Shown: positions 52,633-60,998 of the stretch, piece by piece | Position numbering within the stretch: the first letter of the stretch is position 1 | Layout: every line of letters begins with the position of its first letter | Assembly: GCA_002716125.1 (NCBI GenBank) | Contig: PAZH01000067.1 | Coordinates: forward strand, 1-64,000 | DNA length: 64,000 nt | Reading direction: 5' to 3' | Source: Rhodospirillaceae bacterium | GTDB lineage: Bacteria; Pseudomonadota; Alphaproteobacteria; UBA8366 | The notes under the pieces: model-generated | The model's database searches: none | Seen by the model: the letters and a program-made list of their open reading frames with translations, nothing else | Told to the model about the DNA's origin: nothing | Program-made: the position numbers and the translations under genes

Positions 52633-53790
52633 TTATTTCATTAAATCTCGCGCCCGGCGTTCCGCGCGTATGGCGTGAGCGCCGCCCGCAATGCTCGTTG
52701 TCTTGACGATATCGCGGGTGACGGCGGCAAGCTTCGGTGACGGCGTTATGCCCGACCGTTCGATAAACGCCTCGACCCGCTGCTGCAAGCCCTTGATCCA
52801 ATCGCGCGCGGCCGCTGTCGCCGCTTCAACCGTTTCGGCATTGCCCACAGGGTCCAGATCGAGCAATTCGACAGCCCGATAAGAGAGCGCAGACAATCCG
52901 TCGCGAGCAGCGGCCAAACTGCCGAGTTCGGCGAGCGCCTCTTTATCCAGATCGCAGGCCGCAACCTCCCGACCCAATTGGTTGATCTGAAATCGATAGG
53001 CCCCCGCCTTATTGGCCGCCGAAATCGCATCTTCGACCTTGCGCATCGGCAGGGAGAACGTGGCAAACGCATCGCCTTCCGGGCCCAGCAGCGCGTCTGC
53101 CGGCACGCGGACATCTGTAAAGCGCATTCCGCAATGACAAGACGGTTTTAGAAAATCGATCTTTACGCCCTCGGTTTCCTCGATGCCCGGGGTCTCGCGC
53201 GGCACGAGGAAGATCGAGTATTGTTTGCGACCTTCTACGACACCGGTGATGGCCATCAGCAGAATCAGATCCGAGATTGGGCCATTGGTCAGATAGGCTT
53301 TCTCACCATTGACGATGTAGTGGTCACCGTCGCGGACGGCTTCCGTTTTCAGATGCTTTGGATGTGCGCCTGCACCGGGCTCCGAAACAGCGAAACAGGG
53401 CGTCGAAAGACCAGCCGCCAACCGTGGCAAATACCGTTCTTTCTGCTCATCCGTCCCATACTCATAGATATGCAGACGCGAACACAACTGACGCGCCATC
53501 CACGCACCGGCAAGGCCGAGGTTACCGCCTTCCGCAGCAATCGCCTCTCCCACTTGCGCCATGGCCCTTAGATCACCGCCGTCACCACCGTATTCCGGCG
53601 CGAGCCCGATCGATGTCATGCCGGTAACACCGAAGGCGCGCCACAAATCTTCAGGCGGCTTTTCTTGTTCTTGGAGGCCGGAGAGCGTTGCGATTTCGCT
53701 TTGTGCGAAGGCCTTCGCACGCTCGCGCAGGCGAAACCTCAACGTCTCGATATTTGCTGTCGGCTGCTCGTCCGTCATGCAATGAGACAT
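52633..53790 (-). CDS. acyl-CoA dehydrogenase family protein
   Basis: A 385-residue flavoprotein of the acyl-CoA dehydrogenase family, with the N-terminal helical domain, the middle beta-domain (CFAVSEPGAGAHPKHLKTEA near 133-152, TNGPISDLILLMAI, MRFTDVRVPADALLG) and a C-terminal helical domain. The chain ends GGAHAIRAERRARDLMK, short of the usual ...RDARxxxIYEGT segment that carries the catalytic Glu in medium-chain enzymes. Its activity is therefore uncertain; the base may be elsewhere, as in isovaleryl-type enzymes, or the domain is remodelled. It leads the operon with the MoxR and VWA genes. ATG 53778 is an alternative start. Confidence 0.85.
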   Translation of the reverse strand: MSHCMTDEQPTANIETLRFRLRERAKAFAQSEIATLSGLQEQEKPPEDLWRAFGVTGMTSIGLAPEYGGDGGDLRAMAQVGEAIAAEGGNLGLAGAWMARQLCSRLHIYEYGTDEQKERYLPRLAAGLSTPCFAVSEPGAGAHPKHLKTEAVRDGDHYIVNGEKAYLTNGPISDLILLMAITGVVEGRKQYSIFLVPRETPGIEETEGVKIDFLKPSCHCGMRFTDVRVPADALLGPEGDAFATFSLPMRKVEDAISAANKAGAYRFQINQLGREVAACDLDKEALAELGSLAAARDGLSALSYRAVELLDLDPVGNAETVEAATAAARDWIKGLQQRVEAFIERSGITPSPKLAAVTRDIVKTTSIAGGAHAIRAERRARDLMK

Positions 53791-53842
53791 AGGTCATAGA
53801 TCGGGATTGTCTCGTATTTGTCATGAGAGGAAGGAACCGCCG

Positions 53843-54421
53843 ATGGCTATCCGAAAAATTGCCCGCATGGGTCACGACGTCCTAAGGCGCGTTTCGGAAC
53901 CGATTGCCGATCCAACCGCGCCCGAAATCGCGCGCCTGGCGCAAGATTTAATTGATACCTGCGAAGATATCGGCGGCAACGGCATTGCCGCGCCACAGGT
54001 TTACGAGCCGGTCCGCATGTTCGCCTATCGCGTCCGAAAAGAGGTCATGCCCGCCGGTGCAAACATGTCGGAGATCCCCTGGAGCGTCGTCATTAATCCG
54101 ACGATCACACCGTTAACAGAAGAGAAGAAAGCTTATTGGGAGCGTTGCCTGTCACTACCGGGACTCTATGGACAAGTACGGCGATACACCAAAATCCACT
54201 TTGCGGCCGTCGGACTCGACGGAGAACCTATCGAATTCACCGCGCATCGGTTCCATGCCCGGCTGCTTCAGCATGAGTATGACCACCTCGACGGAGTGCT
54301 TTACCCGATGAGAATGGAAGACATGTCGACTCTCGGATATGTCACGGAACTCGGCCCAGCCGCTTATCCGCCCCTGCCGAGAGACGCCGCCGATTTCATC
54401 GATCCAACCGCTAGCGATTGA
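53843..54421 (+). CDS. def: peptide deformylase family protein
   Basis: A 192-residue Fe2+/Zn2+ peptide deformylase homologue that would remove the N-formyl group from nascent proteins. Motif 1 GGNGIAAPQVYEP (~43-55) and motif 3 LLQHEYDHLDGVLYP (~144-158, HExxH) are complete. Motif 2 reads ERCLSLPG (~98-105) where bacterial enzymes have EGCLS; the metal-ligand Cys is kept but Arg replaces Gly. This and the long C-terminal tail (PPLPRDAADFIDP) suggest a divergent paralogue, perhaps not the housekeeping enzyme. The ATG at 53843 is chosen over upstream open frame because it begins the family sequence AIRKIARMGHDVLRR. Confidence 0.9.
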   Translation: MAIRKIARMGHDVLRRVSEPIADPTAPEIARLAQDLIDTCEDIGGNGIAAPQVYEPVRMFAYRVRKEVMPAGANMSEIPWSVVINPTITPLTEEKKAYWERCLSLPGLYGQVRRYTKIHFAAVGLDGEPIEFTAHRFHARLLQHEYDHLDGVLYPMRMEDMSTLGYVTELGPAAYPPLPRDAADFIDPTASD

Positions 54422-54525
54422 GCAAGACCAAACGTCTTACCGTCAAAAGACAACGGCCACCGGCGCAATGCCGATGACCGTTCGATTTGATGGCCCGATC
54501 CGCAGCCGGCGCCTTGCGGCTTGCC

Positions 54526-54669
54526 TTAGTCTTGGGCCCGTTTACGCGTCTCGTTCCGAAAAATCGCGCCAAAGATCGCGTCCATGCGTCGGTTACGCGA
54601 GCGCCGCGCTGCCATTTCGATGGCGGCCAAGTCGACCGTGTTGGGGTGATGGTTATGGCTAAATGTCAT
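54526..54669 (-). CDS. 47-residue small basic protein (RSP_7527-like)
   Basis: A very short gene supported by an excellent ribosome-binding site, GGAAGGA, at correct distance from the ATG at 54669. The product starts MTFSHNHHPNTVDLAAIEMA and ends in an Arg-rich tail (RRSRNRRMDAIFGAIFRNE...). The DLAAIEMAARRSR pattern is like the small alphaproteobacterial RSP_7527 family of unknown function; the match is by eye only. It diverges from the interrupted LysR gene over a region with three palindromes, so it may be or have been the LysR target. The His-rich start could bind metal. Confidence 0.6.
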   Translation of the reverse strand: MTFSHNHHPNTVDLAAIEMAARRSRNRRMDAIFGAIFRNETRKRAQD

Positions 54670-54713
54670 GTCGTGTCCTTCCGCTAAAATTGATTGATTT
54701 CGAATTTCGTTGA

Positions 54714-54790
54714 AATGAATGTAATTCATTCAAATTAATTTTTTAATATGCCTATTATTCAACTCATTCATGAATCTATTTCATTAATGA
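54714..54790. promoter_or_regulatory. cluster of three ATTCAT-type palindromes (LysR operator candidates)
   Basis: Three perfect palindromes lie in the divergent promoter between the 47-residue gene and the LysR gene: AATGAAT-GTA-ATTCATT at 54714-54730, ATTCATGAAT at 54766-54775 and TCATTAATGA at 54781-54790. The first contains T-N11-A symmetry, the hallmark of LysR-type binding sites, and spacing of about 45 bases between the first and second fits an activator touching recognition and activation sites. Autoregulation and control of the small gene are inferred. Confidence 0.5.
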
Positions 54791-54815
54791 GTTTGGATTG
54801 GAATCGAGAAATGAC

Positions 54816-55694
54816 ATGTCTGTCTTCGCCGCCGTCATGCGCGAAGGCAGTTTTGTCAGCGCGGCGAAAGCCCTGCAGATGACGCCGTCCGGCGTCAGTC
54901 ATCGCATCAGTAACCTCGAAGAACGATTAGGTGTCCGACTTCTCAATTGAACCACGCGGACGCTTAGTCTGACGGAGCCTGGCGAAATCTATCATGCGCG
55001 CGCCGTCCAAATCGTCGCCGACATCGAAGAGGCCGAACGCGATACCGCGCAACTTTATGCGGCTCCCCGAGGTCGATTGCGGGTGACGTCCGCTATCGCG
55101 TTCGGCAACCAGGAACTGATTGGCGTGCTGCCCGAGTTCCTTCATGCCTATCCGGAGATCGCCGTCGAACTCACGTTAACGGACGGAATCGTTGATCTCG
55201 TCGCGGAAGGCTTCGACGTCGGGATCCGTTCAGGCAATCTCGAAGACCCCTCCATGATCGCAAGACGCCTCGTCTCCACCCACCGGATCGTCACAGCCGC
55301 GCCAAGCTATCTCGCAGAGCATGGAACGCCCAAACATCCACGCGATCTAGAACGCCATAACTGCTTGTTGCGGCACGGCCAACGACAACCTCACAACGAA
55401 TGGCCGTTTGAGGCTGAAGACGAAAAACTGAACGTGAAAGTGTCAGGCAGCTTTTCCGCAAACACGAATGAAGGAATCTACCTCGCTGCGTTGGCTGGCG
55501 TGGGCATCCTACGTCTCGCGTCATTCGTCGTCGAAGATGCGCTCGCAGACGGACGCCTCGTACCGGTCCTCGAATCTTATACCTCAAGAGATGACGTGCC
55601 GATATTCGCTGTCTATCCGAGCAGCCGCCATCTTTCGCCAAAAATTCGTACCTTCGTGGATTTCTTGAGCGAGCGCCTGCCGCATCTCAACTAA
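54816..55694 (+). pseudogene. LysR family transcriptional regulator, TGA-interrupted
   Basis: A 292-codon LysR-type regulator reading MSVFAAVMREGSFVSAAKAL, a helix-turn-helix (MTPSGVSHRISNLEERLGVR), then LLN and an in-frame TGA at 54948-54950 (codon 45) where the family has Arg (LLNRTTRTLSLTEPG). CGA to TGA, a single C-to-T change, explains it. After the stop the whole effector domain is preserved (RGRLRVTSAIAFG, GFDVGIRSGNLEDPSM, HNCLLRHG) to residue 292. A second lesion is possible at the start: a different frame encodes MSLDWNREMT from 54787 and would join by one base. The gene is probably inactive or its sequence is erroneous. Confidence 0.85.
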
Positions 55695-55769
55695 TCGTTT
55701 CGCATTTATCGCATTCAGTCCGGAAAAAGGTTATAATGTGTTGTTCGCCGATCACCGGGAGATCCGAAG

Positions 55770-56222
55770 ATGGAACGCGACGCACCGAAACCGGACATTG
55801 TCGACCTTTCCTTTGCAAGAGGTGATGAAGGTCTTCGCCGGCTCGCCAAAGCGCTACGGCTAATCGACGGCGGGGTCTGGGTCACACCCAAAGAATTCAA
55901 ATGGGATTTCAGCATTATCTCCGATGCGCCGGATTGCGGCTCGGCAGGCTGCGCCCTCGGTTTAGCGGACAATATGTGGCCGGACACCCGCTTCATGTGT
56001 CCCGGCAACCTCGCAACACGGCTCTTCCCGGACGACAAGCGCAACCGGACATACGATTTCGAAGACATCTTCGCACCCCGCACCGCGGTCTTCGAGCGCG
56101 TAACACCGACAATGGTCGCCAATGTGATCGAGGATTATATCGAGACCGGTAAGTCCGTTGGCGCCAGTTACATCCGGAAGTTTTCGCTTAGAGACCGTAG
56201 TACCACGGCGCAAACAAACTGA
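55770..56222 (+). CDS. hypothetical protein (150 aa)
   Basis: A cytosolic protein I do not recognise. It starts MERDAPKPDIVDLSFARGDE, with GGGAG just before the ATG, and contains a central segment CGSAGCALGLADNMWPDTRF with two Cys residues and a C-terminal helical part (TPTMVANVIEDYIETG). The balanced composition and good ribosome-binding site make it a real gene. The last 35 bases overlap the 3' end of the convergent SLC13 permease gene. No domain or pathway is assigned. Confidence 0.7.
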   Translation: MERDAPKPDIVDLSFARGDEGLRRLAKALRLIDGGVWVTPKEFKWDFSIISDAPDCGSAGCALGLADNMWPDTRFMCPGNLATRLFPDDKRNRTYDFEDIFAPRTAVFERVTPTMVANVIEDYIETGKSVGASYIRKFSLRDRSTTAQTN

Positions 56223-58065
56223 ACGTAATCCATAAAACTGCGATGAGCGGTATGCCCACTTTCGCAAAGTCAGCAAAGCGATAGTGACCCGGCCCCATCA
56301 CAAGCAAATTCGTCTGATAGCCAATCGGCGAAGCGAAGGAACTGTTTGCGGCAAAGATTACGGCGACGGCAAAAATCTGCGGCGCGACACCGAGCTGGAG
56401 TGCAATATCGACCGCTATCGGTGTAAATAAGACCGCCGTTGTTTTGGTACTGATGACATTCGACAAAATCGCCAGAAGCAAAAAGAATCCGGAAAGGACA
56501 ACGGTCGGACTCGAACCTTCCATCGCTTGGAGGAATTGCCCCGCGATAAACGCAGCGCCGCCGGTTTCCGTCAGAGCTACGCCCAGTGCCAAGGCGACTC
56601 CGATCGTCGCCACGACATTGGGATCGACGGCGCGAACGGCATGACGGATATTCAACACGCCAAGCGCCACCATCATAACCGCGCCTGTCAGCGTCGCCGC
56701 GACGATCGGCAGAATTTCGAACGCCGCCAAAGCCAGTGATCCGACAAAAACCAGACTGGCTCGGCGCGCGTGATCGAGGGCGGGGAGTTCTTCGCGCGAC
56801 CACTCGATGAGCAAAACGTCATTGACGCTGCGCAAGCCCCGAACGGCGTCGGGCGGCCCTTGAATTAAGAGAACGTCACCCGCTTCGAGGCGGATGTCCG
56901 TCAGGCGCGAGCGAAACATGCGGGCGCGGCGTTGAATACCGAGAACAATGCATCCCGTTCGGTAGCGGAATTGAATACGCGTCAGGGGATGCCCGATTAA
57001 ACGTGATGACGGGGTGACCATCGCTTCCGCGAGGACCTGCTCGCCTTCGAGCCAGGGTTGGCTCTCGTCGGGATCGTGATCGTCGAGCGGCGATTCAGCG
57101 CCTTCTTCAAAATGCAGATGCGGAAACAAAAGACCGGGATCGCGCGCGAGTGCATCGGTTAAAGTTTTACGGGTTGCGGCCACGACGATGATGTCCCCAG
57201 CCTGAACGGAAAGCCTCTCGAAAGGCGGTAAGATTGCATCCTCGCCTCGCTGCACCATCCGGACCGTCATGTCGGGCAGGCCGATGAACAACCCACCAGG
57301 TGCCTGTTCGCCGATCAAATCGGAATCGGATGATACCGTAAGCTGCGCGATAAATTGTGTGCCGGCACGGTCGATCACTTCATCGGTAAAGGCGACCCGT
57401 TCCGGCAATAGCTTCGGTGCCGCAACGATCAAATACAAGAGACCTACTGCCGCTAACACACAGCCGGTTACCGTAAAATCGAAAAACCCGAAAGGCGCTT
57501 CACCGCGCTCGAACAACGCACCGTTGACCAGCAAGTTCGTACTCGAGCCGACCAGCGTCGTCATGCCGCCGAGGACGGCGGCGTAGCTCAACGGAATCAT
57601 AACCTTGCCGACATGCATTCCGAACCGGCTCGCCAACGCGCGCATGATGGGAATGAAGATCACGACGACGGGAATGTTGTTCATAAACCCGCTGACGATC
57701 AGCACCGCGGCCAGCGCAATTAGAATCGCCAGCCAAGGGCGGCCACCGCCAAGCCGAAGGACCAGCCGTGCCGCGCGGTCAAGAATACCTGTGCGCGATA
57801 TCGCCTCTCCCATCACCAGCAAGGCCAAAACCGTGATCAAGGCCGGATTGGCAAAGCCTTGCAAGATTCGAGCGGGGCCGAGACGTTCGACATCGCCTTC
57901 GACCGGAGAGAATTGGAAAAACAGCATCAACGCAGAGATGACGCCGATGGAGGTTACTTCCATCGGCACTTTCTCGCTCGCATATCCCGCCAGCGCCACG
58001 AGAATAATACCGAAAACGACCCACATTTGAACTTGCGGGCTCAGCTGCATTACGGCGTCGGCCAT
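56188..58065 (-). CDS. SLC13 family permease with TrkA-C (RCK_C) domains
   Basis: A 625-residue inner-membrane carrier of the divalent anion:Na+ symporter (DASS/SLC13) group, importing dicarboxylates, sulfate or similar anions. Two halves of five to six helices (residues ~15-215 and ~425-620) flank two cytosolic RCK_C domains (~235-320 and ~330-420; IVVAATRKTLTDAL, AGDVLLIQGPPDAV). The conserved motif GSSTNLLVNG (~168) and its mirror FASPIGYQTNLLVMGPG near the C-terminus are the Asn/Thr anion-binding loops. The length is typical for the SAC1/YfbS type. GGGAG precedes the ATG. It shares a divergent promoter with the PrpF gene. Confidence 0.92.
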   Translation of the reverse strand: MADAVMQLSPQVQMWVVFGIILVALAGYASEKVPMEVTSIGVISALMLFFQFSPVEGDVERLGPARILQGFANPALITVLALLVMGEAISRTGILDRAARLVLRLGGGRPWLAILIALAAVLIVSGFMNNIPVVVIFIPIMRALASRFGMHVGKVMIPLSYAAVLGGMTTLVGSSTNLLVNGALFERGEAPFGFFDFTVTGCVLAAVGLLYLIVAAPKLLPERVAFTDEVIDRAGTQFIAQLTVSSDSDLIGEQAPGGLFIGLPDMTVRMVQRGEDAILPPFERLSVQAGDIIVVAATRKTLTDALARDPGLLFPHLHFEEGAESPLDDHDPDESQPWLEGEQVLAEAMVTPSSRLIGHPLTRIQFRYRTGCIVLGIQRRARMFRSRLTDIRLEAGDVLLIQGPPDAVRGLRSVNDVLLIEWSREELPALDHARRASLVFVGSLALAAFEILPIVAATLTGAVMMVALGVLNIRHAVRAVDPNVVATIGVALALGVALTETGGAAFIAGQFLQAMEGSSPTVVLSGFFLLLAILSNVISTKTTAVLFTPIAVDIALQLGVAPQIFAVAVIFAANSSFASPIGYQTNLLVMGPGHYRFADFAKVGIPLIAVLWITFSLFAPWYYGL

Positions 58066-58209
58066 TGGCCGTATCTCCCGGTCCGGTTACGTGCCGCCCA
58101 TTATCCCGGCTTTGTTAGCCTGAAGGCAATTCCTCCGAGAGGATACCGAAAGATCAGAACCGCCTATATATTAAGTGGATATTCATAAAATTCACGGATC
58201 GCACCCGAT

Positions 58210-59361
58210 ATGTCCGACCCCATTCATTGTACAATCTTACGCGGCGGCACCAGCAAAGGCGTCTATCTAAAAGAAGGCGATCTACCGGCCGACCCAGATG
58301 AGCGGGAAAAGATAATTCTAGCGATCTTCGGCTCACCCGACCGACGTCAGATTGACGGCCTCGGTGGCGCAGACCCTTTGACGAGCAAGGTCTGCATCGT
58401 CGGACCGCCGCCAGAAGATGATCCCCGCGCCGAGGGTGCACATCTCAGTTACACATTCGGTCAGGTCGAAATCGACGAACCCGTCGTCGATTTTCGTTCG
58501 CTTTGCGGGAATCTCACGTCCGGCGTCGGCGCCTTCGCGATATGGGAAAACATGTTGCAGCCGACATCGCCGATCACCAAAGTACGGATCTGGAATACCA
58601 ACCTGAACAGTATGCTTTATTGCGAAGTGCCGGTCGAAGGTGGACGGCCGTTGGAGAAAGGCGACTACAATATTCCGGGCGTGCCGGGAACAGGCGCCAA
58701 AATCCAGGTCGATTTCGCCGAGACAGCGGGGCAAGGTGCCGGCGCGCTCCTGCCGACGGGAAATCCGATGGACCGGCTCGACGTCGCCGGATTCAGGCCA
58801 ATCGACGCTTCCATGATCGATATCGGCAATCCGCATGTGTTTATCCGGGCAAAAGATGTCGGCATGACCGGAACCGAGACGGCAGACGAAATCGACGCGG
58901 ACAAAACCCTTTGCGACCTGTTGGAAAAAATCCGGTCCCATGCGGCATACTCCATGGGCATGATTTCGACACCGGACCGCGGCAAACAGGAGAGCCCAGC
59001 GGCCCCGATCATCGGCATGATTTCACCGTCGCAAGACTATGACGCCCCCCTTAGCGACCGCACCGTTTCGGCATCGGAATGCGATTTCCTATCGCGTCTG
59101 ATGTTCATGCAGCAGACCCACAAAACCTATGCAGGCACGAGTACCGTCTGCACCGGCATCGCCAGCAAGCTTCCGGGAACCATTGTGCACGAGGCCTGCC
59201 GCGATGACGCGCAAGATCGCATGGAAGTCCGTATCGGTCATCCGTCGGGCGTCATTGAGACCGAGAGCGTTGTCGAGCTGAACGGGAACGATTACGAAGT
59301 GAAGCGCGCAACCTTGGGCCGGACGGCCCGCCGGATCATGGCGGGAACGGTCTACATTTAG
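58210..59361 (+). CDS. PrpF-family isomerase
   Basis: A 383-residue member of the PrpF group of the diaminopimelate-epimerase fold, which moves a double bond in 2-methylaconitate, 4-oxalomesaconate or related tricarboxylic acids. It starts with IHCTILRGGTSKGVYLKEGDLP (family opening), then DGLGGADPLTSKVCIVGPP, LCGNLTSGVGAFA with the catalytic Cys, GAGALLPTGNPMD and IGHPSGVIETE. It is cytosolic. The neighbour permease of the SLC13 type could supply a di- or tricarboxylate substrate, as PrpF relatives sit in gallate/protocatechuate or methylcitrate pathways; no partner enzymes of those pathways are in the window. Confidence 0.9.
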   Translation: MSDPIHCTILRGGTSKGVYLKEGDLPADPDEREKIILAIFGSPDRRQIDGLGGADPLTSKVCIVGPPPEDDPRAEGAHLSYTFGQVEIDEPVVDFRSLCGNLTSGVGAFAIWENMLQPTSPITKVRIWNTNLNSMLYCEVPVEGGRPLEKGDYNIPGVPGTGAKIQVDFAETAGQGAGALLPTGNPMDRLDVAGFRPIDASMIDIGNPHVFIRAKDVGMTGTETADEIDADKTLCDLLEKIRSHAAYSMGMISTPDRGKQESPAAPIIGMISPSQDYDAPLSDRTVSASECDFLSRLMFMQQTHKTYAGTSTVCTGIASKLPGTIVHEACRDDAQDRMEVRIGHPSGVIETESVVELNGNDYEVKRATLGRTARRIMAGTVYI

Positions 59362-59373
59362 GCCTCACCAAGC

Positions 59374-60789
59374 CTAAATCGCCGGCGCCTTATCCGTACA
59401 TCCCGTTTCGCGCTCGAACGCCCGACCCGCGCGGAAAAGCGTCGCTTCATCGAAGCTGCGGCCGACAATCTGGAAACCAGTCGGCAGACCGTTCCCCGTA
59501 AACCCACACGGCACGCCGAGCGCCGGCAAGCCCAAGAAATTGAACGGTCGCGTACAAGAACCGAAACGCGCGATCATATCGAGAAAGCCTTGATTGGCAC
59601 TCATATCCGTCTCTGCGATTGTCGGGACGGCCATCGGCACCGACGGCGCGATCAACATATCCGCAACGCTGAAGACGGCATCCGTGAAACCGGACAGCAA
59701 CTGTCCCCGCATATTCAACGCTTCGATATAACGCGTTCCCGGATAGTAAAAGCCCTGCATCAGACGATTGCGCGTCTGCGTGCCGTAATCCTCCGGCCGT
59801 TCGCGCAACCATGTCGAATGATACGTCGCGGCCTCAACGCGTCCCAGCACTTCACCCAAGGCGAAGCCGTGTTTGATTCCAGGGACTTCAACTTCGACGA
59901 TCTCAGCGCCAAGTTTCCGAAACACCTCGATACTCGCCTCGATCGCTTGGCGCACATCGTCGTCGACATCGTCGAAGAAATGATTGCTCGGCACGCCGAG
60001 GCGCAGTCCCTTCACGCCGCCTTCGATATCGGCCAAGTAGTCGCCCACCGGCTCGCGGCTGGTCGTCGGATCGTCCGGATCGTGACCGGCAATGGCCTGT
60101 GTGAAGACGGCGCAGTCCGTCACGGTGCGGCACAGCGGCCCGACATGATCGAGACTGAACGAGAGCGGCATCGCGCCATAGCGGCTGACGCGGCCATAGG
60201 TCGCTTTCATACCGACAAGGCCGTTGCAGTACGCCGGAATCCGGATGGAACCGCCGGTATCGGAACCGAGTGCGCCATAAACCATACGCCCGGCCACGGC
60301 AGAGCCCGAGCCGCTCGACGAGCCGCCCGTGATGTGGTCCGTATTCCAAGGATTACGCGGCGTGCCCGCCATCTCGTTGTGGCCGGTCGGCCCGGTTGCG
60401 AATTCCACCATCTGCAGCCGCGCGACTTCTAAGGCGCCCGCCGCATCGAGCTTCTTGAGTGCCGTCGATGTGATGTCGGGCACGTAGTCGGTGCGAATCT
60501 TCGAGCCGCAAGCGCTCACGCGGCCCGCTCGATAGTACATGTCCTTATGGGCCAACGGCACGCCATGAAGCGGTCCCTGCGGCCCGTCCTTTGCTAAAAC
60601 GTCATCGGACCGGCGCGCCTGGGCCAATGCATCATCCGGGTCGACATGAGCGACGCAGTTCAGCGCCTCATTGTGACGTGCGATCCGGTCGAGCGAAGCT
60701 TCCGTCGCCTCGACAGCGGAGAGTTCCTTTACAGCAATCTTCGCGGCGACATCGGTCAGACTGAGAGCCGCTATTTCATCGGCGCTCAT
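59374..60789 (-). CDS. amidase (amidase signature family), AtzE/GatA-like, copy A
   Basis: A 471-residue amidase with the triad at Lys82 (GVPLAHKD), Ser157 (GGSSSGSGSAVAG) and Ser181 (GSDTGGSIR). The start ATG overlaps the stop of the small 60786-60992 gene (ATGA), so the two products are made together. Together they resemble AtzE-AtzG and the GatA-GatC pair of tRNA amidotransferase, where the small subunit wraps around and stabilises the amidase. The N-terminus MSADEIAALSLTDVAAKI is close to that of copy B (60999-62414), a tandem duplicate. The convergent PrpF gene ends 12 bases away. Confidence 0.93.
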   Translation of the reverse strand: MSADEIAALSLTDVAAKIAVKELSAVEATEASLDRIARHNEALNCVAHVDPDDALAQARRSDDVLAKDGPQGPLHGVPLAHKDMYYRAGRVSACGSKIRTDYVPDITSTALKKLDAAGALEVARLQMVEFATGPTGHNEMAGTPRNPWNTDHITGGSSSGSGSAVAGRMVYGALGSDTGGSIRIPAYCNGLVGMKATYGRVSRYGAMPLSFSLDHVGPLCRTVTDCAVFTQAIAGHDPDDPTTSREPVGDYLADIEGGVKGLRLGVPSNHFFDDVDDDVRQAIEASIEVFRKLGAEIVEVEVPGIKHGFALGEVLGRVEAATYHSTWLRERPEDYGTQTRNRLMQGFYYPGTRYIEALNMRGQLLSGFTDAVFSVADMLIAPSVPMAVPTIAETDMSANQGFLDMIARFGSCTRPFNFLGLPALGVPCGFTGNGLPTGFQIVGRSFDEATLFRAGRAFERETGCTDKAPAI

Positions 60790-60992
60790 TTGCCGTCTCC
60801 TTTGGCTTTACCATCGATATGCGCCCGGAAATTTGCCGGCTCGGATTCAAACGGAAGTTCGGCCGCAGCTTCGCGGACCTGCGCTTCGTGTAACTTGACG
60901 CGTCGAAACACGGTGCTGGCGGACCCTGCATCAGGCTCAACCAGTTGTACCTTCTTCGCCCATTCGTGGAGGATTTCATCGTCGCTCATCAT
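60786..60992 (-). CDS. AtzG/GatC-like small amidase partner, copy A
   Basis: A 68-residue acidic helical protein (67 if the second Met is used). GGAGGG precedes the start and its stop overlaps the amidase ATG by 4 bases. The C-terminal LPFESEPANF segment resembles the conserved LPxxxEPAxxF end of the DUF4089/AtzG-like family, whose founding member AtzG (68 residues) binds the amidase AtzE. It aligns along its whole length with the copy at 62411-62620 (EWA, PDAGS, REAA, LPFE-EPA). Assignment as a structural partner is by length, motif and coupling; it has no catalytic residues. Confidence 0.72.
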   Translation of the reverse strand: MMSDDEILHEWAKKVQLVEPDAGSASTVFRRVKLHEAQVREAAAELPFESEPANFRAHIDGKAKGDGK

Positions 60993-60998
60993 GCCCTC

